Below the pieces are notes generated by a model. It worked only from the letters and a program-made list of their open reading frames with translations. It searched no databases and was not told where the DNA came from. Shown one piece after another: positions 34,347-47,897 of a stretch of 64,000 bases of DNA. The translations under genes and the position numbers were made by a program. The stretch's first letter is position 1. Every line of letters begins with the position of its first letter. Source of the stretch: Stromatinia cepivora (taxonomy: Eukaryota > Ascomycota > Leotiomycetes > Helotiales > Sclerotiniaceae); assembly GCA_014898415.1 (NCBI GenBank), contig RCTD01000024.1, positions 62,001-126,000 of the forward strand, in the 5' to 3' direction.

Positions 34347-36478
34347 TCAACCATGGCTTATAATGACTCTTGCACCTTCCTTTCCTAGGATACCCCTCTC
34401 CTGTGGCTTCGGACTGTGCCCTCTGCCCTTCTTTCTTGATAAGAATCCTAACATACCAGTTGGCTTGGCATGTGCTTCTACTAACTTGGCATCTGCGGGC
34501 AGGGTCGCATCTTGCTTGGCCAATTCTGACCAGCTTCCAGTTTCGCCTAATACAACCTGCATACCCCCACCTTGTGATTCCTTGCGTATTCCACCAGGGC
34601 GATGGGGGCGGTTGTATGATTGTTGATAGGGTGATAAGGGTGTCTTGTTCGTACTTGGTGACTGGGCATGGGGTACGGATCGAGGAGGTCCTAAGATAGG
34701 GCTAGTGTTTTGGGGTGGTTGTTGAGAGCCAGGAGGTTGCGAGCTAGGAACTGGTGGAGCATTTGCACTATTCGAAGGTGATTCAGAACGTGAAGATGGC
34801 TGAGACCGCGAAGCAGCTCTCTTGCGATTCTTAGATAAAGTACGCGTGAGTGTGGCTTTTGGAAATTCATCAGAAGTTTGCGATGCTGGGGTAGATGGGC
34901 TATTATTTTGTGTAACGGGAGGTGGAGAATTTGGATCACCACCTTCATTATATCTGAAAATTTAGTTAGCATAAGGGAAACGATTTGCAGAAGAGTGCTA
35001 ACCTGTCATACGCTGCCTTGGTGTAATCGAATGTGGTATATTGAGCTTCAATCATCTTATGGAGTTCCTCTTCCTTGATTTCTTTCTCCGTCGCATCATC
35101 CTTTAAAGCCTCTCTTGGTTTTTGTCGACGCGCTCGAGCTTCTAAAGGTGCTTCCTCTAATAGCAATTCCTCAAGATCATAGGTAGCATCAAAATTCGTC
35201 TTTTCACTAGATGGAACGAAGACGGGCTCTATCTCTTTTCTCTCAAGTGCCTCGAAGTCTATGGGCCGGAAGAAAGGGTTATCGGTAAAAGTTTCAAATC
35301 CAGCCGAACCCATTCGCTTTGCTGGATCCTCCTCGAGAGCTGAGCTGATGGCATGTAAACATGGCATAGAAACTGCTGGTGCTGTGATAGGGAAGTTTGG
35401 CGCAGCTTTGGTTATCTGTGCTGCCAACGTTGTTTGTGTACTACCTTCGAATGGCCTCTAAAGGACATTGGTTAGAACTAAAAATTGAAGAGTGGCGTTT
35501 ACAAGAGAATGAAATTATGTCGAATAATACCTTATTGTAGATACATTCGTAGAACAGTACCCCTAACGACCACCAATCCGCTCCAGGTCCATATCCACAT
35601 CCTTTATAGACTTCTGGTGCAAGATAAGCCAAAGTACCAGATTTGCTGGTTAATAATCTATGTGAAGTATAATCCGATGCAACATTCTACATAGTGTTAG
35701 CGCTGTGTTCAAATTCGGGAGGTGTTTTTAGGAGTACAAACAAAATCTGCTAAATGTATATGTCCCTCGGAGTCCAATAAAACATTGTCAGGTTTGACAT
35801 CCCGATGTATGATACCCTGCTTATGTATGTACTTTAAGGCAATCCCAAGTTCGGCAATCCAAAACTGAACAGCTTCTTCGGTGAAGGTCTTTCTGGAAAT
35901 ATGGAATCGTAAATCTCCTCCGTTCATTAAATCCACAACTAAATACCTGTTTGTTGAATGATTAGTGAGCGCTTGTGGTCCAGGTCCAAATCCAGTTCAA
36001 CGTACATGTACTCAATGTCTTGAAAACTATATCGCAAGTTACAAATAAATGGGTGATTTAAATGCTCCAGCATTCGTCGTTCTCGGATTATATTCCGTAC
36101 ACTTTCTTGTCGAACAACTATATTTTCCATAATCAGTAGTCGTTCAAAATCGGCGTGAGTATCACCAACCCTCATCCTTGCGAATGTACTTCAGCGCAAA
36201 CGTCAAGCCAGTATCCTTTCTCTCTACTATCCTTACTTTCCCAAAAGCACCTTTTCCAACGACTCGCAGAAGTCGAAAATGGTTGAGGCTCACTACATAA
36301 GGAAAAGATATGTCAGCATAAGATACATGTTGTGAAATATTACCAGTAACAGAGATCAAGACTACCCCCAAGAGTTCAAGAATGCCTTGCATAATCTCTT
36401 GCCACTGGATCCGTATCAACAAAATCCATTCATACCTTCATCTGCGAAGTTCACCGGCTTTCCAGAACTGTTTCCCAT
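34347..36478 (-). CDS. AGC-family Ser/Thr kinase, YANK/STK32 type, with possible N-myristoylation
   Basis: Exons 36436-36478, 36170-36292, 36006-36117, 35742-35946, 35531-35686, 35003-35457 and 34347-34953 give 566 aa. The start MGNSSGKP fits an N-myristoylation site. The kinase domain runs from about residue 20: G-K-G-A-F-G-K-V (27-34 loop), ATP lysine K49 in F-A-L-K-Y, catalytic D142 in H-R-D-V-K-P-D-N. The magnesium motif is D160-F161-N162 instead of DFG, a hallmark of YANK/STK32 kinases; intron 4 falls between F161 and N162. A-P-E-V and [11 protein letters not shown] follow. The C-terminal 200 residues are Ser/Pro/Gln-rich and end in a basic segment. Introns are 143, 59, 52, 55, 73 and 49 bp in size. 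Role in fungi is not established; membrane association is inferred. Confidence 0.92.
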
Positions 36479-37014
36479 GGGCGCGAAAGTCTAGTAGACA
36501 AAGACTTTATCTCCCTAACCCTCGAATTATGCAATAAATTTTTACGGAATTGCGGTTGTATTTGTAAATGGAGACATTCGGCGCAAAAGTATTAGACCAT
36601 GCGAAAGAGATATGTGTATGGAGACAGAAGGTGGAAGTTCGGGTCGATCTTTATCGATAGTGAAGTTGGTTTATTCTTAAAGGAAATTGCAAGATGCTAT
36701 GTTGGAAGCGAATATCAGGTGAACAAACAGAGCAGAGTGAATCTGTTTTCTGATGTGTCGAGATGAGTTATCTATAATTGAATATAGACGGTGTAGATTT
36801 GAAGAACAAAGATGGGATGATTCTTAGACGAAATATCTTTTTTCTTTGGAATGTTTGGGATGAGACTTGGTGTCAGAGATTAGAGACTTAGAGACAATGA
36901 ATGAATTGATCAAAGGAATTTAATTCCCTAAGTGAGGTAAGGGAAAAAAAGGAATTGCCTGTCGTTTGTGAACGGACCACAACGCCGCCGGTATATGAGT
37001 TTGAAGTGAAGGTT

Positions 37015-37083
37015 GATTTAGATTTAGATTTAGATGTGGATGAGGTGGATGAGGTGGATGAGGTGGATGATGTGGATGTGTGG
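37015..37083 (+). repeat. Imperfect (GATTTA)n and (GATGAGGTG)n array
   Basis: Three GATTTA units run into four 9-mers of GATGAGGTG type. A 74-codon frame across it is an alternating Val/Asp peptide and is not considered a gene. Confidence 0.7.
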
Positions 37084-37252
37084 ATGGAGTCAATGACAGA
37101 AAGGATCCATCTTCGAGAAGTAGTAAGTAGTATTGGGATTGGATGGAAGAAGATGTCAGATTTGAAGCGATATGATTGATTGATCGAATGAATGAATGAA
37201 TGAATGTAATGAATTGAATTGATTTGACTTGATTTGATTGACTTGGATTCCT

Positions 37253-37299
37253 ACCATTACCATTACCATTACCATTACCATTACTATTACCATTATCAC
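37253..37299 (+). repeat. Hexanucleotide array (CCATTA)n
   Basis: About eight copies of CCATTA with one CTATTA variant; preceded by a (GAAT)n run at about 37185-37206. Confidence 0.85.
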
Positions 37300-39293
37300 C
37301 TTATTTCACACGCACACCTGCACACCCGATGCAGAACCATGCTCGCTGGTTAATAGTACAAGTACCCCTAAGAGTTAGGGGATTTTTCAGATGTAATTCA
37401 GTGCTGTACAGTCGCAAGTACCTACCTGGTATAGTATACAATTTTCTTTTTCCCTATTATTGAGAGAGTGGAGAGGGCGTTTTTGCAACCGAAACCATGG
37501 CAAGCATAATGCTCCGTAGGCGTTCGTAAGTGTGGACCGTCAGTAGTTTAGTAAAAACTTTAGTAACTTTAGGATTTCAAGTTTATTAATGATTAATGTT
37601 GACTTAGGCAGTTGGCGGCGAGTAGGGAATAATCCAATGTGACAAGGGGTAAAAAGCTCCAAACACACACATGGCATTTGCATGGCATAACAAGTGCAAA
37701 ACGCCGGAGTGTGCTGAGTGGTTCAAATTGGATGGGATGTATGAAATGTAAGATAGAAGCAATGGAATGGAACGAATTTTGACTGGATGGAAGGGTAACA
37801 CGAGGCGTTGTAAAACTTGGCTTTAGCTTGGCTTGCTGATGCTTTGCTTACCTTTTGCTTACATCTTACTTGTCTACTTATGTACCTGGCAGGTACCTTA
37901 TTCTTTAAGAAAAAAGAATGGTGGGCGCTTCACTCACTATCAATTGGTTCTATTTAGGGCTTCTGTTAGTTGTAAACTCACCAGAAACTTGTAACAGAAG
38001 CCTAAAAGAGGCGCCTGTCATTAAAGCTGAAACTACCTAATGAAATGAAATGAAATAAGATTTATATACATAATACATAATATACATATTATATATATTA
38101 GTTATACATATTACCAATTGTAAATCATATTGCGCGACAACGAAACTGATAGAACTGATACATCGAGTGATTGTACTGCTACTTGTGTAAATTGTTATGG
38201 ACTTTTCTTTCCTTTTATTATTACAATACCTACATACATATTCGTACTTCTACAACGAAAATAGGTACATTAGATATACCTCAACGGTGCAACAGCCTGC
38301 TACAGCGAGTTCAGCATAACTTTGCATCACATTTCTATGAAACGAACCAACCATAACATCATCCATTGATGATAAGCAGTACAGTACGGTACATTTGAAA
38401 TGTCTGTCAATCTCTCGGTAAGATATCTTGACCATGAAGATATTTACTTATCCTAGGGTTTCAGCCCAAAAACAAGGTAGTGGAAAGTCGATCAAGACGA
38501 TCGATCATATTATACAAATACCGTACAGCTTGCTATCCCGTATCTGGATACATTATTCCGATTACGTTCATAAATTCCGGGACCCCTCCACGAGTACTCT
38601 TCGGCACGAACATGTGATACCATTCTTGTACTACATAATAGCCGTATCTCCTTAAAGAATACATACATCCTCATAACTTCAACCCTTATCAACTCTTTTA
38701 TGCTTCATAACTTCTTTCTCCTAATTACCATGACTCATTCATAACTTACATCAGAAGTGATGGCCCAGTGGATCTGATTTAGGTGCGACATACCTTGCCT
38801 TATTGCGTTTCATCTCCTTATGAAGTTTACAGGGTTTATACTGATCTTCTTCAGATGTCATCACTCACCTCCTTTCCGATCCGATACTAGCGACAAGAAA
38901 CATCCCGTCATCAAAAGGATCGGATTCCAGAAGCTTTCCAAATTGAACCAGCTGAGGGAACATAAGCGAAGCTTAACACAAAATACAGTACATATGCAAT
39001 AATTTCACGCCAGAAAAGACACTACTCAGTATTAATCCGGCCAGTGTACGGAAATACTGACGATTATAGATAGGTGTTATTGTTTTGTGCTGTCCTGCAC
39101 TATTTTGTACAACCTAGAATGATCCTTCAAGTCCTCCGCATACCGCACTCTCTCGATGTCTTCAATACTTACCTCTTTTTACCTCTTCAACCCGTTGACA
39201 TAAGCAACTTGGATTCATATCGCCTGTTCTTCCATTTGAGCCCGGAATAACGGCACATATTTCATTTTCATCTTTTGTGTTCCCAAGCAGCAT

Positions 39294-39311
39294 CCCCCCC
39301 CCCCCCCCCCC
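39294..39311 (+). repeat. C18 homopolymer followed by A7
   Basis: Eighteen consecutive C. Long C or G homopolymers are much rarer than A/T tracts; length is prone to sequencing error and slippage. Confidence 0.8.
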
Positions 39312-41440
39312 AAAAAAATCCATTGAACCAAGCAATGCAGAAAGAAAGAAGCACAAGAAACTTCGAAGGCAAAATACTTCACACAGATCAAAAGCCCTTC
39401 CTCGCGCCACATAATTACAGTACAAATTTCCCACTCCACAAAAAGGAAGCTTTCCCACGTGGACAATATGTGACACAGTCAGATTCAAAAAAGAACATTC
39501 CATTTCTTAAACATGACCAATATTCGCCAACTCGTACCTGCATCAGAGACATCCTCGTGGTCCGTTTAATTAAGGCATGGCAGGATGTACCAGTTCGGTC
39601 AATTCCATCCTTCCAGAAGAAACAATCGAATGTTACGAAACATCTCAAGAGACAGAGGTTGATATTGCGTGTTGAATCTAACTGAACACAGTAATCTTCT
39701 AGAATGCCATCAAAAGGATCCAAAGCAAGGGATATTCCTTGAGCAAATACCAACCAACTTCCTTCCTATTTCATACGCCACACTCATGTCAGCACGGCTG
39801 AACATCTGACCAAGACATTACATGGCGAAATAAATTATCACGACGGCCATTCCGATTTTCGGCGTCAAGGTGCACTCTTCTGAGTCTTCTCCGAAAGAAA
39901 AGCTCATTTCTTTATGCAAAGAAGGTATTTATAGAAACAACTTTAAATTTGACGTTCCATATCCTCGGGATCCCAAGGGTCAAGATGATGCTGGTTTTCA
40001 GGTTGTGTTACTTTCGCTATAGGTAGAGTACAAGTGTATAGGATGTACAGCATGGTGGAAGACAAGGCGTGAGCATGAGATATGCGAAAAGGAAGTTTTC
40101 TTTCGCCTATTTCTACTTGCTTTGGTGATAGAGCTAGACATCTAACAAGGCTAGAAATACAGAGAGAAATCCTTCCACATTAATGTGATGTGCATGACGA
40201 AGCAAGTAGAAATATCACATAAGCATATTTTTTTGATTGAAGTTTTATTTTCGGTTTTCAGCGAAATTGGCTTCCTTTTATTTTGAGGGTGGGTGCTTTG
40301 CTGCAAAAAGACCTGAGTCTAGACCAGCTTGATCACAATTCAACAGTTTGAGTTTGACAAAAGAAGCCGAGGTTCATGTAACACAAGAAATACACGTGTC
40401 TAACCCACTGCACATTAACGGCGCAGAATCGTCATGACATCAAAATAAAGGTTCCTACCGCCCTCATGGAACGAACGATAAGCTTCCGCCGAACCTATTG
40501 AGAGAACTATCAAAATAATATTTTCTTTTTTTATATGGAACCTTGTACCGCTTGTCTCTTTCCTAGCGGCGTTTATTAGTCCAGCGGCTTATTGCGCGAG
40601 TCATGCTGGCGACGGACGCGCCGGACTGGTCCAGACTTTTCCCGAGTCTAAAATGACTAGTTTTTTACAATCTAAAAGTGCTTTGTCATGATTAATTCGT
40701 CCACTTATTGTCTCTTTGACAGGCGCTTAGTGGTGGCCTACTGTACGACTCTCAAGAATGCTTTCGCATCAAGCACGTGCGCATCAATTAAGAGGAGGCG
40801 ATCTTATCTGCATGCATTGCAAGAACTTATCTGTGATGTTCAGATGTTTTGCGGAGTCACTAAATGTACGAAGTATGCTAGTTCATAATAAAGGTATTTA
40901 GAACCAAAGCTGGGGTTCAGCTCTCAGATAATGCACATGCGCACGGCTCTACGTAATATCATATATTTTCTCTCTATCATCGCAACCCCCCATCTACACC
41001 CGCTGCCCACAATCACTTCACCTTGAGGACTCAAGATCACCGAGAAACACATGCCGAAACTCGGGTCCTAGGGAAGATCTCCGGATGATCTGAGATCGGG
41101 TGGTTGATCGGGGTGTGCAGTGGTGATCGATCGGTTGTACGTACACCAGGTGCTAACTATCATTGGCGTCACTCCATTGATGAGACGCGGATGATGTTAT
41201 ATGTTATATGAGATATATAAATGGTAGGATGGTAGAATGGGCTACGAGAATGAGATATTTTTAGAAGCGGGGTTTCAGTGTGGAGCAACCCGTATGTCGG
41301 GGGATCTGGGTCCGATAAATGTGGTGATGATTGTTGCGTGGTGAGATGGTTATCGTTTCCTTTTCAACACTTTTCCAACACGTAGTATTGTTGGTGTTGT
41401 TGGGGATATCATAATAAGTAGGTTTTAGCCGGTTGCTGCT

Positions 41441-41765
41441 GTTTTGTTGTGCGTCATGGTATTCAGGTCCTCTGTTTTTAGTATAGATGTTTTAGAGCGA
41501 GATGAGCTGAAGTATATTACTTTTTCTGAAAGAATAAGTGTTCGTCAATGCGTCATTGCTTTTTGAGTCAATAAGTTTAGTGTTTTGTTGCAGGTCGTTG
41601 GATTCAGGTCCTCTGTTTTTGGCTATGAGTTGTAGAGCAAGGTGAGCTGAGGTATATCACTCCCCTTTAACATTCTCATCAGCGTCATCAACTTCATTTC
41701 GACACGTGTTCCAGGTAGTTCTCAATATTTTGTTGCAAGTCGATAATTCAGGCCCTTTGCATGTG
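41441..41765 (+). repeat. Three degenerate copies of a repeat of about 145 bp
   Basis: The block TTTTGTTG-C-x-x-GTCG/GTCAT followed by ATTCAGGTCCTCTG or ATTCAGGCCCTTTG recurs at about 41441, 41582 and 41727. After copies 1 and 2 the shared segment continues through GAGCAAGGTGAGCTGAGGTATAT-like sequence. Divergence is substantial, so these are old duplications. Confidence 0.65.
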
Positions 41766-42925
41766 GTATAATTATTATATAATATATGAACATTAAAATT
41801 GAAGTCTGTCTGACACTATCCTAGCCAAGGAGTAACGCACGCTATCCACGTCATCATGCCACAAGTTCTAGTATCTTAGGTACACCAATCCTTAATATCC
41901 AGCTGCATATCGTAAAATTCAAATCCCTATTCTACTCTGACTCCCGAGGAAAGCAGAACTGCACCCTCATACCAGAAATTTCTTCCCACAGCAGACTTTC
42001 TCTGAAGCCGCTTCTTGCTGTTCTGTATACTTGAAATATATCACTAACTACTTCGTCGCAAGTCAGGTACCCAACTCGGTATCATACTCGCAAGACTTAT
42101 CTCCATTGGATGATTTCCCTAAACGAGGAGCTTCCCTAGAGGTCCTAGAGGTGATGTTTGAATATCTCATTTTCCAATTCCGGTGAGGTAGATGCTGTGA
42201 TTGGCGGCTTACATGCAAGAATGAAGAAATAGTGAGCAGCTGGTCCCTTTTTGAGGGGGTGGAGGAGGGCTGTGAAGGGATGAGATGAGGTTTTTGTTTT
42301 GGGGTTAGTGAAGTGGTTGCGGTTCTTGTGTTGTTGTTGTTGGGGTTTTGGAGTTTGGTTTTTTGATGGGGATGGGGGTTGGGTTTATGGTGATTTAGGA
42401 TGTGGGATAGATATGTACAGGAAGAGTTGGTTATGAGAGTGGTATTTGGTAGGTGTTGGGGTATGTTTATATTGATTGATGTATTTTATTTGAGTGGTTA
42501 GTAGTAATTTATTGGGATTATGTGTTAGGATTTTAAGATTTGTATTATCATTTAAGTTCGAATGATCAAGATACTCATATATTATTATATATATATTCTT
42601 CCAATCATCGATCTTGAAGTAACCATCTCTTCTTCTGTACATTCCCTCGAATATATCTACCCACCTATTCATCACCAAAAGCACAATCCCTGCACCACAC
42701 CTCCATCTTCCTCTATGTAGTATATTATCAACTTCTATAATATATTGAAGAACTATATTTATTTAAGAACCTTGTTTAATTTTATTCTATAAATATATAA
42801 AATCCAAATTGGTGTGGTGAGATTTGGTTGCTTTTGATACTTTGGTGGTTTTTATTATGGTTTGGATAGATTGAGAGGGTGGAGTGAGGATGAAGGTATG
42901 GATTAGGGTGGGGATTTTGAGTGAG

Positions 42926-43065
42926 GATTGGGGTGTGAATTGGGGTGTGAATTGGGGTGTGAATTGGGGTGTGAATTGGGGTGTGAATTGGGGTGTGAAT
43001 TGGGGTGTGAATTGGGGTGTGAATTGGGGTGTGAATTGGGGTGTGAATTGGGGTGTGAATTGGAG
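42926..43065 (+). repeat. 12-bp minisatellite (GGGGTGTGAATT)n
   Basis: About eleven nearly perfect copies; because the unit is a multiple of 3 it encodes a periodic N-W-G-V peptide in one frame, judged spurious. Confidence 0.95.
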
Positions 43066-43522
43066 TGTGAAATATAGAATATTTATAATGATTTGGATTT
43101 ATAAATCTATTTAAGTTTATAATTGGTATATTTGTAATAATAATAGGGCTGAGAGGAAAGGGGGAGAAGAGAAGAAGAAGAAAGAGGAAAGAAGAGAAAG
43201 AATAACAATAATGATTAGTATTAATATTGATATTAATATTAATATTTTTGTTGATTAGTATAATAAACGAAAATATTTATTTAAAATGAATGAATTATTT
43301 TTATGTAAAAAGGAAATGAATATTAATTTTTTTAATTATATTTTTTTATTTAGATTTCTTTTTTTTAAAAGTAATAATAAAAAAAAGTGAAAGGTTTGAT
43401 TAGGATTGTATTGATAATTCTATTAATTAATTTTCGAAAGGTATTTAGAGGATAAAAATAGTAAGGGAAAAAAAAGTAGAAAGTATATATATAATCTATT
43501 TTTTTAGATAGGAGATTATATA

Positions 43523-43652
43523 TTGATATACTGATATACTAATATACTGATATACTGATATACTGATATACTGATATACTGATATACTGATATACTGATA
43601 TACTGATATATTAATATACTGATATACTGATATACTGATATATTAATATATT
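43523..43652 (+). repeat. 8-bp microsatellite (ACTGATAT)n
   Basis: About fourteen copies with occasional ATTAATAT variants at the left edge of the AT-rich block. Confidence 0.9.
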
Positions 43653-46600
43653 AATGATATATTTTCGAAGTATCAAAAGAATATTAAAATGAATTATATT
43701 AAAGAAACAGATATGAATATTGATATTATTATAATAAAACTAAAAAGAAAGAAAAAGGGAATCTAAATATTAATATTTTTTTTATAATAAGAATAAATAG
43801 ATTTATAATATTAGGGATTTCTTGATTGAAAAACTGTGATTGAGTTTGAGGATTTGGGGGATGGGTTGGGGTAGAGTTGTATGGTGGATGGAAGTAATTA
43901 ATAGGGGATCAGATTGATTATCTCTCTTTATACACGTAAACGAGTGATTTAAAGACTTGATATTTCCTATCCTAATCTTCATGATAAATTTTTAAATAAT
44001 CTTTTATAAAAAAAATATTATTTAATAATAAAACAAAATATATATCAATACTTTCGAAAATCTAAAACATATTTTTCTACAAAATATTTTATAATCAAAT
44101 ACAATTATAAAATCTATAATAAAGAATTATTAATTATTATCAAATAAAATTATCAATATAACTTATACAAGATTTAATATAATAAAATAAATTTATATAA
44201 TCGAAAATCTATTCATTATTAAATAAACAAATTTTTTTAGAAAGATTTTATAAATAATTATACAAATTATTATATTTATAATAAAAAAAATTATTATCAA
44301 GAGATTTTTTAGATTCTTTTTAATAATAAATTCAAAATCTAAATTATATATCGAATTTATTTGTTTAATTCAAATAGATATCTAAATTGTATTAAAACTA
44401 TTGATTTTATTTTTTGTAATTATTAATAATTGAATATATATTAAAAAATTAATTTTTATATTCACACATACAAACTTTATATTTATATAAAATCATCAAA
44501 ATTTACTTTTCTAGAATTTTTGAAACCTTTATTAATCCCTTTTTGAATTTGAATTAATATCTTTATTAATTATATTATATCTTTATCAGATTATAAACAG
44601 TTTAATTCTAAATATAAATATATATTGATAATTATATATAAATTAACAAAAACAAAATATTTTATAAAAACAAAATCTTTAATTATAAAAAAAATTGATT
44701 AATATATTTACCAATTAAATATATATACTTTATAATTTATCAAATAATACCATTTCTAATTATAATAGATAATTTATTTCAAAATTCTAAATACAATTCT
44801 CTAAAAAATTAGAAATTATTTTAAAATATTTATTAATTTTTTATTTATAAACTAATAAATAAACAAAACAAATCAATTCAATCTTAATATAATATCTTCA
44901 AATTTTTATAAACTTTTATTAAAACAATTAAATAAAATAATTTTTATAAATTGAATTCATATTCAATAATATAATTTCAAAAATCATTAATTATTTCTTA
45001 TTCTTTACAAATTACAATTTTAATTTTTATATAAATATAAAATCAAATAACTTTATTTTTTAAATATAACAATAACTCAAAAATGTAAATTCTTCAAAAA
45101 AGAATTATAAATCAAATAGAATATATTCCAAAATAATTATATATATTTACCAAGTAAATTATAACAAATTACAAAAAATATATAAATTATTAACATTTTA
45201 ATTTATTATAATATATTATAAAACAAAAAAACCCAATAATAAATAAATTGAATTCTATAAAATTATAAAAACTTATTTATGTATATATTTAATTTAATTA
45301 TCCGAAAATATATAAATTTTCTCTATTTTTATTATTCGTTATTAATATCAATATATATATATAGATTATATCCTTCAAACAAATAATAATCAATCAATCT
45401 AAAACAATTACAATCTATAATAAAATATTCGAAAAGAAATAATGAAATAAAATCAATACAGAAATACATTTTCGAAAATATATTAAATAATTATAACAAA
45501 AATGAATATCACTATTTGATCAAGTAAAAGTATTATATATCTATTTAATAATCAATAATAAATCCAAAAGAAAATCAAAAGATCTTAATAAAATATTATT
45601 GATTATATTTAAAGAAATCTAATTTTTTATTATAAATACTAATTCATTTCAAAACTAAAACATTATTATAATAATGTATAAAATATAAAACAATACAATT
45701 TACTTAATTAAATATAATTAAATAATTTTTAAAATCGTTTCAAAAAGACAATAATATGTAATATAATACTAAAAAAAATAAATTACCAAAAAAATCAAAA
45801 ATCTTAAAAAATTATATAAAAAACCTTGAAAATTTTAATTAAATATAATTAATTATTGGAAAACAAATAAAGTTTCAAAAAAGAAAGTATTATTACAAAT
45901 TCATTATCTATTCCTAATTAATATAAATATTTCAAATATCTATTATTCTTTATATAATCAAAAGTACTTGTGTATCTTCTTCTCTTCTATATAAAATATC
46001 ATTATATTACTTAAGGCCCTATCATCGCCGTGATATTAATAAAAATATTTTATTTTTAATTTTATTTATATCAATTTTTAATTCTAAAATAATTAAAAGA
46101 AATATTTAGTTTTAATTGATTTAGATTGATAAAGAATTATTATTTCTTTAATATTAGTAAAGTTTTCAAAAATAGATTTTTTTTATTGGGATTGTTAAAT
46201 AAAGAATCCTTTGAGAATCAATTTATTTTATATATTTCTTTGTTTTAATAGATTTTCAAATTTAAAAATAAATTCGATTTATAAAATATTTATAAAGATA
46301 TTTTTATTATTTATAAATAATATTTCTATAAAGTTTTTAAAAGAGATTTATTTTTAAATTATTATTTTTCAATCATCTAACCCCATCTAAAATATAATTT
46401 TATATTATAATATATTGTTATTTATATTTAAAAAGATAAAGAATTTTGTTTTATTTTCATATTTTTATTGATATTTCATTTTTTAATTGTAATAAAAGAT
46501 TTAATCTTTATTATTCTTTTTTAATCTTTTTCATTTAATTTTCAAAAATAAAAAAAATAAAGTTTTAAAGAAATATTTATTATAATTGATTTTTTTTAAA

Positions 46601-47775
46601 TTAAAAAAATCGATTAAAAGTTTTATAAAGAATATCAAATTTTTATTTTAAATAAGTTAGATAATAATAATAAATTAATTTGAAAATTTCTAAAAAAAAA
46701 ATTATTAATTATAATATAATTTTAATTAAGTAATAAAAAAAGACTTTTTAAAAGATTAAATATAAAAATCAGTTTTGTTGAAGAATTTTGATTGGATTTG
46801 AATTTTGAATAATTGTAATTCAACTTAATATTATTTTATATTATATCAAATTTTTTGAATTCTATAAATCTATTTCAGTATTAATTTCTTATTTAATTGT
46901 AGTTTTTAATGAGGAGAATATATAGGATAATAATTTTTATAAAAATCTCTCAAAATCTTTTCAAAACTAAATTATTCTTTTCGATATAAATGAACTTAAT
47001 AGAGAAAGTTTTTATATTTTTTAATTCTTTATTTTTAATATCAATTTTATATTATAGAATTATCTTTTTATAATATTTTTAGAATATTTATTTTGGAATT
47101 TTAATATTGTTAAAGGAATAATAAATATATTATTCAAAATCAATAATAATAAATTCAAATATTAATATAAATAATAGTATAACTTTATAATAAGAAATTT
47201 AGTTATTCAATTTGATATATTCTAAAAAGAAAAGAAGTAATAAAAAGATTAATTATTATTTAAAAATTATAATATATCTTTATAATAGTAAGAATTTCTG
47301 AAAATAAAGAATTCTTTAATAAGAAGAATATGAACAATTGGAAGATTATTAATATAATTGAAAAAGATATTTTTGTTGAGAAATTATAATTTATATTAAA
47401 AAAACAATTCAGAAAAGGAAAAGAGATTACAAAATAAGAATTATTATAAAATTAATTTGTAATTTTATTCAATTTTATTAAGAATATTTAATAACAAGAA
47501 TCTTTTATTAATCTTTTAGAAAAAGAAAATATTATTTTAATTTTTCATTTAAATTGTAAATTAATTAAAGAATATATAAATTAATCTTTAATAAAAAACT
47601 TTTTTATAAAATTTTATAATAAAAGAAAAGATTATCTTTTTAATATTAAATAAAGAATTATAATATTAAAATCATTTATTTGTTATTTAAATTATATTCA
47701 AAAATCATCAAAAAATTCTATTATAAATATAAAATTCTATTACAATATATTCTATTAAATATTAAAAAAAAGATA

Positions 47776-47897
47776 AATAATAAAAATAATAAAAATAATA
47801 AAAATAATAAAAATAATAAAAATAATAAAAATAATAAAAATAATAAAAATAATAAAAATAATAAAAATAATAAAAATAATAAAAATAATAAAAATAA
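47776..47897 (+). repeat. 9-bp array (AATAATAAA)n
   Basis: Thirteen or so copies of a 9-mer inside the AT-rich block; encodes a spurious N-K-N repeat. Confidence 0.9.

Larger units (their letters stand above)
36479..43130. other. Gene-poor interval of 6.6 kb with minisatellites
   Basis: No conserved frame, tRNA or rRNA is recognised. The first about 400 bp is the promoter of the kinase gene. Frames of 60-140 codons here (for example 39275-39685 and 40688-40888) lack domains or supporting codon pattern. Distinct repeats are listed separately. Composition is ordinary until about 42.3 kb, where G-rich strand bias begins before the AT-rich block. Confidence 0.5.

Noticed and set aside
39160..39760. 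Overlapping frames of 83-136 codons around the C18 tract
   Set aside because: Frames exist on both strands, are Gly- or Pro-rich only at the homopolymer and show no domain or splice pattern.
42884..43114. 76-codon frame with a perfect N-W-G-V repeat
   Set aside because: Product of a 12-bp minisatellite; no signal peptide or flanking conserved part.
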